Both the position numbers and the translations under genes were made by a program. Below, one piece after another: positions 11,853-24,395 of a DNA stretch of 64,000 bases (the first letter of the stretch is position 1; each line of letters opens with the position of its first letter). Below the pieces are notes generated by a model. It made no database searches and was not told the origin of the DNA. It was given only the letters and a program-made list of their open reading frames with translations. Source of the stretch: Cavia porcellus. Taxonomy: Eukaryota > Chordata > Mammalia > Rodentia > Caviidae. The DNA is taken from assembly GCF_034190915.1 (NCBI RefSeq), contig NW_026947491.1, positions 25,856,101 to 25,920,100 of the forward strand, given 5' to 3'.

Positions 11853-11963
11853 GGTGCTGTTGACTGATGGGATCAGAGGCAGTAGCTGCTCTAGCCAATA
11901 GCAGATGATGACAGATACCCAACCCATCATCCCAAAGGCCTCAGCTCAACAGGGATATGGTGT
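11853..11963 (-). repeat. Right arm of perfect 111-bp inverted repeat
   Basis: Exact reverse complement of 10591-10701. It starts where the MaLR LTR breaks off, which suggests that this arm is the inserted copy and the left arm the source, possibly through a templated repair event. Transcribed within TMTC1 pre-mRNA, the two arms could pair into a 111-bp perfect duplex with a loop of about 1.15 kb. Confidence 0.95.
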
Positions 11964-13940
11964 CTCAGCAACAAGAAAAGACAGCAGGTCTCCATCCACC
12001 AGGGAGTGGTGTAACCTGGGAACTGGAGTCTCCAACCAACAGCCAAACACTGAAAAGACCATCAATGGACAGAAGAGGGTAGAGTTCAAAACAAGCGGAG
12101 TAGCCCTTATCCAAAGTCCTTGGTACTAGAAGTGCTTATGAATGTAGAGTTTTTCAGACTTTGGAATATTTGCCTATACAGTACATGAGATACCTTGGTA
12201 AGGGGACTCAAGTCTAAACCCAACTCCACATGTGTTTGCACAGACGAAGGTAATTTTACACAGTATCTGCCCATGTGTTTTGAGTGTGACCTGTCTCATG
12301 ATATCAAGTGTGCATTTTCCCACTATGACATCATGTCAAAACTCCAAAAGTGTCAAGTCAGAGCATTTAGGGTTTTCAGTTTAGGGACATTGAAACTGTA
12401 ATGTAACTTAGAAACCCCTGGCAAGGTTAATAGAATCCCATGTGGAACTTGCCAAGTAGGTCTTAATTTGCTCTCAAGACTTTACTTTTGCAATACCACT
12501 CATGGGATTTGTGTAAAATACACTCTCTGTATAAAGTGATTAATATTTATTTTATCTGCTAGAATAAGCTCCGTTTGCATAGTCCTAGAACACATAACTT
12601 AACACATGGCAACAGCTACAAGACAGACTAACTGCTAAGACCACAAGCAATTTTCTCCTCCATCCTCTCATCCCAGTTCTAAAAATGCAGACCTCCTTCC
12701 AACACCAGGTCTTCCTGCTCTTACTTGCAACTTGCCATAAGTGCATTTGTCCATATCAGTAATAATAACATCTTAATTTTTATAAAATTAAAATAATTTT
12801 CCTTATTTTTCTGATTTCTCTGATAATTTTTCTCATCATTTAGGATTTAGAAAAATATACACATTTTCCAAAAAGTACAATGTTCAGAAACCTTTCCAAG
12901 AATCTGAAAGCCTTAGGTCAGTATAGGTCTACCTTATATATTGCTATTGCCCTAGAGAGTGATATTCTATAGTCGCTATAATTTACGCTCTCAAATACTG
13001 AAAGATTGAGTAAATGGATGAATTTGTCCCTATCTAGTTAAAGTGGATGTACTGTTTCTCTCCTCTAGAGTTCTTGTGTTACTCTAACATACGGCTTTGT
13101 CTTGTACTGATTTATGGGTCTGGTTTCTTTTAGATTTCCACAGCTTGCAAGAAACTATAGGAGGACCCACTACCCAAAGCTGTTTCCCTGGCACCTGTGG
13201 AAGCTCTGCACCAAGCATGTGCTCAGGAACTACTTGTGGATTGATAATAAAGCAAAGTTTTAATTCTATCAACAAAATCATACCAGTGTTTTTAAGTCAG
13301 ATTGCAACCCCTAAAATTAAATTTTCCTTCTGAGATAACTTATAGTCCTGTTGTGTTTTTGTTTAACAAAGGAAAGCTACTTCTCAGGAACTCCCTCCCC
13401 CATGACACAAAGCGTGACCCCGTGTGTGCGCATGCGTGCGTGTGTATCTTACCCCATCTTCTACAAAGTGCATCTCTTTTTCTACTTCTGTCCTCCTCAG
13501 AAACCTCAACTGAACTATATAATTAAACAGAAATCCATTTCACTTTTTAAGGTAAATTGTTTTGTAAATCAGTTTCTTCAGACCTTTCTTAGATTGGTCC
13601 TATCTTCTTGAAAATACAAACATCTTTCCCAGATAAACGTCTAGCTCCAATACTCCTTTGTCCCTTTAATTAAGTTACTATGGATTTTTCCTCTGATTAG
13701 TCTGATGAAACCCTGTTGAAGGTCATTTTGCTAACAGGATTTACCACTTTCTTTAGAATCCAACCTAAGCTGTATCAGCTCTTGATGACATGGCCCAAAG
13801 CTGCCTGTTGTATGCAGTCTGTCTCTTCATCAGTGAACAAAACTGTTGTGGCCCTATATTTCCACTTTTTCCTGCAAGAACTGTCCCTCAGACACTCTAA
13901 ATTCAGATGTTCCAGTGTACTTTAAAGTTATTTGTCACAA
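11964..13940. other. Intronic DNA, no gene recognised
   Basis: I see no recognisable exon or young repeat. Around 13120-13133 there is a pyrimidine tract ending in TTTTAG, and an AATAAAG motif lies near 13245 on the plus strand. Together they could mark a terminal exon, but nothing else supports it. The remainder is AT-rich with short unrelated open frames. Confidence 0.5.
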
Positions 13941-13943
13941 ACA

Positions 13944-14548
13944 GCAAATAAATACGTGAAAAAATGTTCAGCAGCACTGGTCATTCGAGTGATGTAAATT
14001 AAAACAACACTGAGATTTCACCTGACCCCAGAAAGAATGGATAGTATTAAGAAATCAACCAATGACAAGTGGTGGAGGGGCTAAAGGAGAAAAGGAACCC
14101 TTCTCCACGGTTGGTGGGAGTGCAGACTGGTGCAACCTACATGGAAATCAGTGTAGAGTTTCCTCAAAAAACTAGGATTGGAGGTCCCATCTGATCCAGT
14201 TATTCCCCTTCTGGATATCTTCCCAAAAGAACTGAAGACATTATACTACAATAATATATAAGTATCCATGTTTATAGCAGCACAGTTTATAATAGCCAGA
14301 TCTAGGAAACAACCTAAATGCCCAAGGACTGAGGAATGGATAAAAATGATGTACTCGGCCATAAAGAATGATAAACTGGACACTTTTACAGGTAAATGAA
14401 TGCACTTGAGAACATAGTTATTAGTGAAATAAATAAGCTATACATGTGTAAACATATTATTTCATTAGTGCAACAAGCAGAAAGAAAAAACAAGTATATA
14501 TGTATGTATATGTCTATATAAAATAGTTAAGATAGTTAAAAAAAAAAA
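13944..14548 (+). mobile_element. 5'-truncated L1 LINE (ORF2 C-terminus and 3'UTR)
   Basis: The sequence matches the 3' part of L1 ORF2 in the plus direction. It includes the segment encoding the Cys-rich C-terminal region and the stretches TTTATAGCAGCACAGTTTAT and GGAAACAACCTAAATGCC that recur in L1 ORF2 ends. It ends in a run of about ten A. Internal deletions and substitutions show it is an older, inactive copy, antisense to TMTC1. Confidence 0.85.
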
Positions 14549-14744
14549 GAAGCATAATGGCCTCCTTTGTCATCCACATGGCCTGTTCATAAGCAAACTC
14601 AATGCCTCCCTCACTGAACATCTCTGTAGGTTCTGCCTTCCCTTCTACACCTTGTCCCAGTCTTTTTGTCCCAGAGAGAATGACCTCAGGTAAAGCAACA
14701 TTTCAGGTCACACTTGTCTTTACTGTAACCCGCTGCAAGGCATT

Positions 14745-15190
14745 TTGAGTTGGCTTGTGGGTGCCTTAAGAATTTTTTGATGTGCTATAAAGTTTGGGCT
14801 TTTTGCATGTGGATATCCACTTGTTTCAGTATATTTCCTGAAGGTATACTCCTGTCTCCATTTAACTGCTTTTGCATCTTTGCCAGAAATCAAGTGTCTG
14901 TTATGTGGGTATCTATTTCGGGACTCCATATTGGTACCTTGGAGGTTTGTCTATCTTGTTATCAATGCTGTTTTGTCATGATTGGTGTAACTTTGTGATA
15001 AATCATGGGACTGAGGAGGGTTTTATTCCTTTATCAAAGTTTAGATTATTCTGAGTCTTTTCTATTTCTACAGAAATGTAAGAATCAAAATGTTAATTTT
15101 TATGAAAAATGATGTTGGCATTTTTGATAAGGCATTGTTTTCTGATCTTTATTATTTGCTTCTATTTGTTTTTATTGTCTTTTATTTCTA
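14745..15190 (-). mobile_element. Ancient L1 fragment (ORF2)
   Basis: Read on the minus strand this aligns with mid-to-late L1 ORF2. The plus-strand text TTTTGCATGTGGATATCCAC and TGTGGGTATCTATTTC is the familiar antisense of a mammalian-wide L1. It is strongly diverged, with no open frame of note. Limits are approximate. Confidence 0.7.
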
Positions 15191-15432
15191 ATTTCTTAAG
15201 GAAAGGTATGAGAATATTTCATAACTTTCTTCTTTTCCAATAAATGTACTTGCTGTTAAAAAAATAAAATAATTTGTCAGAAATACAGCATTGTTTATGA
15301 CCTGGGATGAAAACTTATCACTGACCCAGTGTCATACATTCTACATGGCTAGGACTGCCAGCACTTGGTTACTTTTCTTCATATTATTTCCAAAAAGAAC
15401 ATTAGAAACTTAGGCATCATATTTAAAATTGT

Positions 15433-15652
15433 TACCCCATATACTGGGGGACACATTACTGGGGATTGAATTCAGGGCACTCCCACTGAGCACACTCCCT
15501 GTGCCCCGCCCCCTACAATTTACATTTATTTTTAAATTCTGAGACAGCATCTCACCAAGTTGCTAAGTCGCCCAAGCTGGGCTCAGACTTGCAGTCCTCT
15601 TACGTCGCCCTCCTAGAGTGCTAGGATGACAGTGTGGTTGACTGCACTCAGC
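15433..15652 (-). mobile_element. B1-ID fusion SINE
   Basis: On the minus strand a B1 half is followed by an A-rich linker and an ID half. On the plus strand one sees the ID half (GGGGATTGAATTCAGGGCAC, degenerate B box) first, then CTGAGACAGCATCTCACCAAG and CAAGCTGGGCTC of the inverted B1. An old copy with many CpG-type changes. Confidence 0.8.
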
Positions 15653-15972
15653 TCATCATCAGAGTTTTAATTACCTGAAAGGGTCTAACCTCCCCTGTGT
15701 GGTAAATGCTAACGCCTTAGAGTAAGGCCATGGTGTCACTGCTGTGAATGTGCCCAGTGGGGGTGAAGACTACAGCAGCCTGAAGCACTCCATCTCCACC
15801 TACACAAATACAAACGGGCTCCTTGTTACATGGCAGACACTGTATCCCTTCTTCTTACTATTTCCATTTATTTCCCCTCAGCATTTTTTCTTAATGTGAG
15901 CACATGGTTATGCCTTAAAGTATTTTATTTATTATATTATCTCCCGGTAAGAGAAGTATACATCTAATTAAT

Positions 15973-16059
15973 TTTGGGGTGGCCCAGGTGCTAGGATGGA
16001 ATCCAGAGTCTCTAGCATGCTAGGTGAACTGCCTACTACTGAATTGTGTCCCTCACTCC
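15973..16059 (-). mobile_element. Old ID SINE
   Basis: On the minus strand an ID body reads from GGAGTGAGGG through a degenerate B box (GGATTCCATCC) to a short tail. Flanks share AT-rich words (AATTAATTTT and AAATTATTTT), a possible eroded target-site duplication. Confidence 0.55.
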
Positions 16060-18156
16060 AAATTATTTTATTTTTAAATTTCTGGTGATCACAAGCCTGT
16101 TTTAAGTTTTTAATTTTGTACTATTCCAATTATTAATTCACAATTGTTCATTAATTCAATTGTTCATGACTAATGTGGAAAAATATAAAATATAAATATA
16201 ATATAGCATGTAAGTGTAGTGGGTTTCTTTTAATAAGTTCATGTATCCGTTTAATAAGCTCGTATCCATCTAATATGTGCGGATGAATCTTGCCTAGAAT
16301 AAGAAGACGGTGCACAGCATTCATTCTATTCCCAGCTTTTGTCTTTATAGACTGCTCACATTAATGAGAGGTATCTGTGTTAAGCAACCACTTAATGCTT
16401 TGATCTCCAAGGTCGTCAGTAATTATCACATAGTGATCCATCATCTTATTCAACAGTGCAGTGATCTGCCAGCTAACACACCGACCAGGTTCCTGCCAGC
16501 TAATCGGAAGAACCGCCAGGCTGATCCGTCTCACCCTTGTACCTCCTGCTTGTGCATCACATTAAAGCCCTAGGCCGCCAGAGATTGGGGCTGATATTCT
16601 GGGAATGATCCCAATCAGTGCTCATCGACATGAATAAATCTGCCTCCAAATCCTGGGTGTATTTTGGTGTTTCTGCTTGCCACTGCAATTGAATTTGATC
16701 AAAAGAAAAGAAATTAAATACATCCATCATTACAATTACCTGAGCCATTCAGTTTTGCAGAACCAGAGCAAGAAGGCTTTACCAAGAGTTACTAAAGGAA
16801 CGTTCCTCTCGTGACTTAGATTCACACACTTCCACTCAGAGGCAGCTTATGCAGCCGAATATAAGGCAAAACTACCTTAATAATGTACTATTTTTATAAA
16901 ATAACTTTCCTTTATCGATCAGTCTCCTTATATATGTATATAATATGCATATATGCATAGGAATATTTGTTAACACCTTGGGTTAGAGATCTAGAATTCT
17001 GTTGGTGGAAAATAACCAACATATAACCCAACTGAAAAAACCAGTAATAATCAAACCAATTAGTCAAATCAGACTTTGTGTCAGTTTAAACAACTGTACT
17101 AATTATGTATCCCTATGACAACTATTTCGCATCTGACTCCAGCATGCCGGCACAGGTCACCATCCCATATATCTAACACCATGCAACACCGAGAGCATGC
17201 ACGAAGACCATAACTGAAGGTGGCCTCCCACACACACACAGCAAGCCTTCCATGGGTCAGGGGCCTCCGACCTCTGCACACCCAGCACAGGAAGATCCTG
17301 ACATACGAGGTGCTCCTCCACTTGCTTCAGAGAGGAAAGGGCAGCAGAGAGCAGGCTGAGGAAGACACGCACCACCTGTTTACTGTGGGTGTGCTCTCGG
17401 GCGGGTGGACTGCAGGGCAGTGGCCAGGCCCCAGATGCAGTCTTTAAAATCTGTGGGGCCCCGCACTCCTGGCAAGTCTCCACCAACCTTAGCAGCGCAC
17501 ATAAAGTAAGTCAGCTGTGGGTGCGAAGATGTAAAACAAGACACACTACAGCACCATCTTTTCTGATGCAAAATTGTGAATATGTTAACTAAGGTTATGA
17601 GTAGCAACTATGAACACTTTCTAAACAAATTTCCATCACAGCAAAACAACTAACTTCTTACTGAGTAACCTGGAAAACAATTTGTGGGTACTCAATCTCT
17701 ATTGTATAGAATGTCAATCTAACCCTTCCCAGGCCTCCCCTAGCACTTAAGAGTTCTGCATCATAAACATGATAAATATGAAACAGAGTAAGCATAGGAA
17801 AAATATCAATGGAGAACATGCACAATGACAGTATGATAAAAAAAAAAATCCCAAAAGGCCCCATCCTGTTAAAAACACATTAGTATCTAAATTTCCTGAA
17901 AATAAAAAAGGACTGTGACCATCCATTACTACCTGTAATAACAACAGCAGCTATTTAGAAAAGCAGTTACATCCTGGAGATGCATGAAAGCCAATGTGAG
18001 CGTTCAAAAGGAAAAGTCATGAAGCACTGTGATCTATATATAAAGACACACACTTCCGCAGAGCTGAGGTGACTTGGTTCTGAAAAGGACAAAAGATCAA
18101 TGGAGCTGATGAGCAGATGGTTCCGGCTGGCACTTCATGGAGCCTGTTACACTCAC
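16060..18156. other. Intronic DNA next to exon 2, no gene recognised
   Basis: Mixed unique sequence with an AT-rich palindromic patch around 16930-16960. No further TMTC1 exon, RNA gene or recent transposon is apparent. Short open frames here lack family features. Confidence 0.55.
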
Positions 18157-18334
18157 CGCCTCGGTGTGAACAGGGTGCACAGCGAACAGCAAGGCCGTCA
18201 CAAAGGCAAGGCCCCGGCTCCGGAAGACCGCTCGGTCACAGGTGTACATCAGCACGAGCGTCACCAGGCAGTGCAGGATCACATTCACCACGTGAAAGTA
18301 GAATGGGTCCATGCCCGTCAACAGAATGTTGAGC
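18157..18334 (-). CDS. TMTC1: TMTC1 exon 2 (protein O-mannosyltransferase)
   Basis: This 178-bp exon encodes 59 residues starting L-N-I-L-L-T-G-M and ending A-V-H-P-V-H-T-E-A. An acceptor (TTTTTTACAG) lies just before 18334 and a strong donor (GCG|GTGAGT) follows at 18156. Its first base completes the lysine codon begun in exon 1, so frame and phase fit exactly. TMTC1 to TMTC4 are endoplasmic reticulum membrane enzymes that O-mannosylate cadherin-type proteins; they have an N-terminal multi-pass region and C-terminal TPR repeats. This exon supplies two hydrophobic segments (around F-H-V-V-N-V-I-L-H-C-L-V and G-L-A-F-V-T-A-L-L-F) and the conserved H-P-V-H-T-E-A block. The sequence differs from the other family members and matches TMTC1 best as I know the family. 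Confidence 0.95.
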
Positions 18335-20637
18335 CTGTAAAAAAGTAACAAGGAAAAACGTAAAGCCAGTAGCAGCTACAAGCATGAGCATAAGCAAAGG
18401 AAACTCTCACTTTAAAGAAAGATACATTCCCTACCTATGTCATTATTTTTAAATGACTCCCGACAGAGGATTATTTTACATTTGAATAAGCACCACTTTT
18501 TTCCTATCTCAGCATTGTCCAGTCTGCAGAAATCAATGCATGCACGATGTACAGTATTATTTGAAGAACCCTTGGTCACACTGAGAAAGCAGACAGGCAG
18601 GAACTGATTCTGTTTTCTCTCTATCCACAATGCAAATACCTGCATAATATCCTTGCTTTTACTGCCAGCTCCTCCGAAGCAGCTGAGCACTCAAATGCAA
18701 ATCCAAAGTGCTGTAGATCCCAGAGCCTTGTCACTGGAGATGAACAGAACCACGAGACTGTGACTGTGCCCACAGAGAGACAAATCTGGCAGGAGCCTCA
18801 CTACAGTGCCACCAAGAACCACATTTCCAGATTTATGTGCTGGAAGCATCACCCAGTTACCAGCTCACAAAGGATGTTTAGGGTGCTGCATGCTATCACC
18901 AGGGGCAGCAGAAATTCAAAAATGAGTAAAATCACATTTCAGAATTTATGTAAAATGTTATCTCATAATCTTACTTTGAAGGCTCTGACAAAGAAACTGA
19001 AAGAGATCCACCAAAAGAAGGGGAACTGTTGTTTAACAGAAAAAAAATATTTGCAGGAGACAAAAATTCAAAAACACAGAAATATCTGAAGTTGCCTTAA
19101 TTTATGAAAAGGACATAATGTCCCCAAGTTGAGCCTGTGGAGCTATAGAAAATGCACTAGCACTTTGGGAGACACAGGATGGTTCTTTGGGGGCATTAGT
19201 ATATACACCCTGAGGGACAGCACCTGTAACTGTCTCCACTCTGGTCTACTTACGGTAACCCATTTTACCAGACCGTCACTGTAGGTCATTATTCTCATGC
19301 CCTTGATTTGTTTCTCTTACAGAAACAACTCCTCTTTGCCAAAACAACCAAGACTGTAAAAGTCAACTTTAGAAATGGCATGTGCATATTTGAAATACTT
19401 GGCTTGATCTATGCCCAGCTTTAACCCACAGAATTTTAAACATCTCAAGTTTTATGTGGGCAAAAGAATTCATCCCCACCCCCACTGAAGCAGTCTCAGT
19501 CCCACACTAAGCCTAGGAGAATGGATTGCTGTGGAAGGTCCAAACCCAGGTGCTGGCTCAAGTTCACCTCATCTGTGCCCTGGTGGAGCCCCCAGCCAGC
19601 CTGCAATCATCCTTAACACGAGAGCCAGGGTGGGCAGTAAACCCTGGAAGGGAAGAGGGATGCTGAACTAGGGAATGACCTGTATAGCCAAGCAAAAAAA
19701 CAGCTTTACAGTCTAGTACTAGAGGACCTGCAGGTGCAGCAAAGTTTCAGGAAATCAGGAAGCTCAAGACTGAAGAGCCTGAAGAGAGGGAGGCCAAACA
19801 GGATTCTTACAGAACCAGAGTGCAGTTCCCCAGGGGCCTCCCTCCTGGGGCTGAGCGCCACTGTCTGCATTCCAACAGGCTGAGTTTTCTGGTCCACATC
19901 AGTGACAAGAGGAAGAACCAGCAATCTCCTGCATAGCTGGTAGGTGTTCACACTGGAAGGTCTGTGGTGGGCAACGTGCATCCAGGGTTTCAAAAAGTGT
20001 GTATGTGCCCTTTGCCTGAGAAGTCCACTTCTAGGAATTTTCCATAATAACCAGAAACAGTGCTCAAAGGTTTTGGGTGTATATGTATACAAGAATGTAT
20101 CTCACCATACTAATTACAAAAGTTGCAAGGTCTAAAAAGATGGAAAGCAAATTCTTCAAACCATAGACAAGATATCTTGAGACAAAATGCTAGCAAAATT
20201 TTAGAGGCGTATCTTACTTGTGAGAACAGAAAAAGAATCTCTGGTTCTGGGAGCTAATATGGATTCACAAAAAGAGGGGCTAACTGATGAGCCTCATAAT
20301 TTAACAGGAGAGGGATCTGATAGATGCATCACGTCTTTATTTTAACAAAGGCATTTGTCAAGATCTCTTGAAATCTTCCCACATACAAGATAGCTTTAAG
20401 ACAGATTTGTAGCAACACAAAGCAAAGAGTGGTGAATAATAAATCAATGTCGTCTTGAACTGAGACCTCCAATGTATGTCACAGTGTGCTGCTTTTATCT
20501 CTGTTCTTCCCAATATTTTTATCAAAGACTTAAACTATAGAGTGATGCTTATCAAGATTACAAATACTTGTATTTGGGAACAGCAGTTAAACAGCTGCAA
20601 GACTGACTGAGAGTCAAAGCACAGATGACTGACTTTT

Positions 20638-20820
20638 CCCCCAGATCTGGGATTGAACCCAGAGCCTTCACACTGAGACACACCCAGCCCTTTTTACTTT
20701 TCATTTTGAGCGGGGTCTCACTAAGTCAGTAGATTGCCCAGGCTGGACTCAAATTTACAATCCTCCCGCCTCAGCCTACTCACGGTACTGGGATTACAGG
20801 TATGTATCACTACGTCCAAC
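20638..20820 (-). mobile_element. B1-ID fusion SINE
   Basis: On the plus strand the inverted ID half (GGGATTGAACCCAGAGCC) is followed by the T-rich linker and the inverted B1 half (GGGGTCTCACTAAG, GCCCAGGCTGGACTCAAA, CTGGGATTACAGG). A clear member of the same composite family as at 11171 and 33913. Confidence 0.88.
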
Positions 20821-23800
20821 TGAAATTATTAACGGTAAGAATAGTGAAAAGAATAAAGATCCACTTCAGCACAGAAAAAAAAAAAACATTTTTGACTTAG
20901 ATTAAATCTATAAAGAGGTTTTTAATTGCACTCAAGCCAAAGAGCTTATATATCCTTGCCATTATTACAGACCAAGCCACCAGCCAGCAACAGTAACTAC
21001 AGAAGTCCAACTGTCTTCCACTTCCATGTCCTACAAGGTCGAATGAGAACCTAGCATGAGACAGGGACAGGGCGAACTCAAGGGACAGAGCAGATGTGGC
21101 AACCTCCCAGGGCGCCCACAGCACAGTGGGATCAGCCAACCATTCAGCAGACAATGAACAGCGGCAGTACTCTGCACGAAAGGATACCATGGCAGGTACT
21201 CCCAGGCAGATGCACCCCACTCCAGCTGTGCACAGGAGAGAACAAGGCAGACAGTGTCCCCAGGAACAGCAGACCCCAGGGTACTTCCTGGCCACAAAAG
21301 CAGCTTCCAGCCAGGCTCCTGAAATGAGGCCTCACCAAGAAAGTCTGGGAAATAGGGATGCTCAGCCTAGAGAAGGGCAACAGGACTGTTGCCAGCTCCT
21401 GGAAAAAGACTGCCATATTTTTAGCTGTACAGTGTCCAGCACAGTATCCCAGCATCACAGTATCACACAACAGATGTTTGTATGAATAAGCACAAGTATG
21501 AATGAAAGACACACTGAAGGAACACATATGCTCTAAGTAAGATCCACTTTCATCACAGCAACCAGGACAGGCTCAGCCTGCAAATTCCTTAGTTTCACCT
21601 TTACACCATTTTTCTGATTCACCAATTTTTTAAAAAAATAACATGTGATTTCATAGAAATATTTCCAGTTCTGCTTGAATACTAGGAGACTTGGCAACTT
21701 TGGGCCGCCATGCAGGGAGGACGCAAGGCTGTCCATTCTGAGGTCGGGTGTTTACAATGTATAGAGTTTCGGCCAGGTCCCTCAAGTTACAAATCTCAGG
21801 CTATATGATTATCCTCGTACACACAGTTTTTCTCGTAGTAAAGAGGTGAGTGGAGTGTCTTGGGCTTCTATTACCATCACATTTGGGAGATAAAAAGAAT
21901 CAAAATGACTGTGTATAGAAAAATGGAATAAAGTATATTTCTGGAAGAGGAGACTATACCATGTCTAAGACTCAAATCTCACACCCAGCTCATGGCTCAA
22001 CCTTCCCACCCTTGCAGCATTTGAGTTTTCAACCATTAGTATACAAAGTATGAAGATGACTGCAGCTCAGGGAAAGAAAAAACACAAACCAGTAGCCACT
22101 TGAGCAGTGCTTGGCAGAAGTGCTAGGACAGTGCCGGCCACAGAAGGGTGAAGCCCGTGCCGGATGCCTCAGGATGCTGTTGCTCTGAATGAAACTCCAC
22201 AGCAGCACTCCTGTCTTCTGTGGGCCCCAGGCAACAGCGCTACCAGGTCAGAAGCAGGGTTTTCACAGGATACAAGAAGCAGACCTCTTTCCACCATGTA
22301 CTCAGCTCACTCGGCACTCAGTAGCTTCTCAATGAACACTAACAGAACAGCAAACAAAGGTACATGACAGAGCTTTCCCTTTAAACTCTAGGACTCTTCC
22401 ATTTCATGTAGCTGACCCTTAAAAAGTACCTTGACCAAGCAGGAGGAAATCAAACATTCTTAAAGACACCTCTGATTGCCTTCCAGAGGTTGGCAAATAC
22501 GAAAGAACACAAATCGCCCCTTTGCCATCTGAACTGCTCTGCCTTCCTATAAAACTGCCCAGAAAGCTGGGCGGCAGCTCTGGCAGTCAGATGAGCTGCC
22601 TTCCAGGACAGCCAATCCATTCCAGGAAGGTCACAGGGTCACAGATCCAGCACCGAAGCCCCAGCACTGGGAGCAGAGAGGGCCATGAGCTCTCCACCTC
22701 CTTTGTCACTGACAGAGGCTGGAGACACAGTCCAGCGCTCTCATTTTCTTTTCTGAAAATAGCTCTGGTTTAGACAAGGACACGCATGAGGTTTCCCTTG
22801 AGGCAGAAACCGGTCATTGCTCAAGTCTGGATGCTGAGTCAGAGGCAGCCAAACCTGGCATCTTCCTGTTCCTAGGGCACCCACGACGCCCAGGGCCAAA
22901 ACACCCTGATTACCACCACAGCCCTGCACCCACCTTGTCTTCGGCAGTGAAGCTCCGCCACCTGGCCTTGGTGCCCCAGGACCCCACTGCCACACTAACA
23001 TCACAGCCCTCATATATCAGTGCGGCAAGCGGGGCTTCTCCAAGCTGTAGGTGCTCCTGCCCGCCTCCGACCCTCAGTCACTAGGTCCTCGGAGGAGCAA
23101 AGCTGGTAGAGAAGCTGGAAGGTGCTGGCAGGTGGCTCATGCCAAGCATCTCCCAACCTTGCAATCACAGTCAGCCTCTTCCTGTCTGACTGGCAGATAG
23201 TGGCGTCCCAGTGCTAACAGGCCTCTGAGGAGTCCCAGCAGTTCCCAAGCTTCTGCACACCTGGCACACCAGAGCAGACTCCTGAGCCCACCCAAGATGC
23301 GCTAAGCCAGTAGATGGGATCCCGAATCCGAGATCCACCAAAGCACCAGGGAACTGAAGGAAGGTGATTCTCAAAGCCAGCAGCAGGGCAAGCTTAACCA
23401 GAAAGCTCTGTTTGCTCAGCAGTAATACCACATACACTCTTCCAGTAAGAACTGCAAACCAGGGACAAGAAAAAACTAAATGCACCTTCCTTAATCTGCT
23501 CCTGGAGTCTCAAATGATACTCTCCTGAGCACTGTCCTGGTGGGTTTCCACAAACACACAGAACATTCTTCTGTCTCCCCCACCGCTGCTTATCTCTGTT
23601 CTTCCCCACCTCTTGCTATCGTTATAGCTCTCAAGTGCATGTAAGTGGTTTCCATAGTCTTCTTAGATCATTCAACCAATAAATAACAACATCTGGTTCT
23701 GCTTGGTTTTTCTTCTATGGCAAATCCCTTTTGCCCTCAATCATTTTAGTTGCTCTTCTGCATTCCCTCCAGTACCAGAAATAAATCAGCAAATCATCAC

Positions 23801-24123
23801 CACCTAATGTATCTAAAGTAGCAAACAAAGTAATTCACATGCAAACAACAGTACAGAGGGGAGGACAGCAAAGGGGGCAAAAGCAAAACTCTCAGATCTG
23901 ATCTGAGCTCAGTGCACAGCATCCACCCCTGCTAGGAGGAAGCTGCCCCCAGAGAGGGACAGTGTTGACATTAACGTCTCCTTGGAACTCAGTGTATGAC
24001 TACTCACAGAACGGGAGAAAAAAGGACAGGGGGGTCAGTGGCTATTCCTGAAAGACAGCAGGTCTCAGAAGAAAACCTTCAAAAGAGAACCAGCAAATGA
24101 TTATAACACAGCAACATCAAATA

Positions 24124-24324
24124 CAGTGGTACCTCGGTTTACAAACTTCATTTGTTTTGTGATTTGGAGAAAGAAGGCTGCATTTGTACTTATGTGGAGA
24201 AGATGGCCATGGTTGTGTTTATCACCTGATGGAGAGTTTACAAATGGAAACATTTTGCTAAACATTTTTGTTTGCAAACCAAATTATTTGCAAACCAAAA
24301 CATTCATGAACCATGGTATTACTG
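24124..24324 (+). mobile_element. Tigger-like MITE (Tc1/mariner superfamily)
   Basis: The 201-bp element starts CAGTGGTACCTCGGTT and ends in the imperfect inverse (AACCATGGTATTACTG). TA dinucleotides flank both ends (24122-24123, 24325-24326), the expected target duplication for this superfamily. It has no transposase. The internal part also shows an inverted-repeat trend (TTTGCAAACCAAA). Old and non-autonomous. Orientation is arbitrary. Confidence 0.8.
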
Positions 24325-24395
24325 TATCTTACTGTTTAATTATAACTAACCTGTCAATTATTAGCAATTTTTTTTCTTTTAAAAGTGAGCACCTG

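Larger units (their letters stand above)
1..18156 (-). other. TMTC1: TMTC1 intron 2 (3' part outside window)
   Basis: This is everything downstream, in gene direction, of the exon 2 donor site at 18156. I searched it for the next TMTC1 exon and did not find one, so the next exon lies beyond the left edge or is too short to recognise. The intron is filled largely with transposable elements, listed separately. Stretches 120-640, 730-1006, 8530-10590, 11964-13940, 14560-14740, 15200-15430, 15660-15970 and 16060-18156 look like unique or anciently repetitive AT-rich intronic DNA in which I see no gene. Confidence 0.75.

Noticed and set aside
18335..18351. Start of a separate short protein upstream of TMTC1 exon 2
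   Set aside because: The open frame extends past the exon only because the acceptor-side intron bases lack a stop. The splice acceptor and exact phase match with exon 1 explain the coding segment.
24124..24324. Short protein gene at 24126-24446
   Set aside because: The frame overlaps a MITE with TIRs and TA duplication and continues into an L1 fragment.
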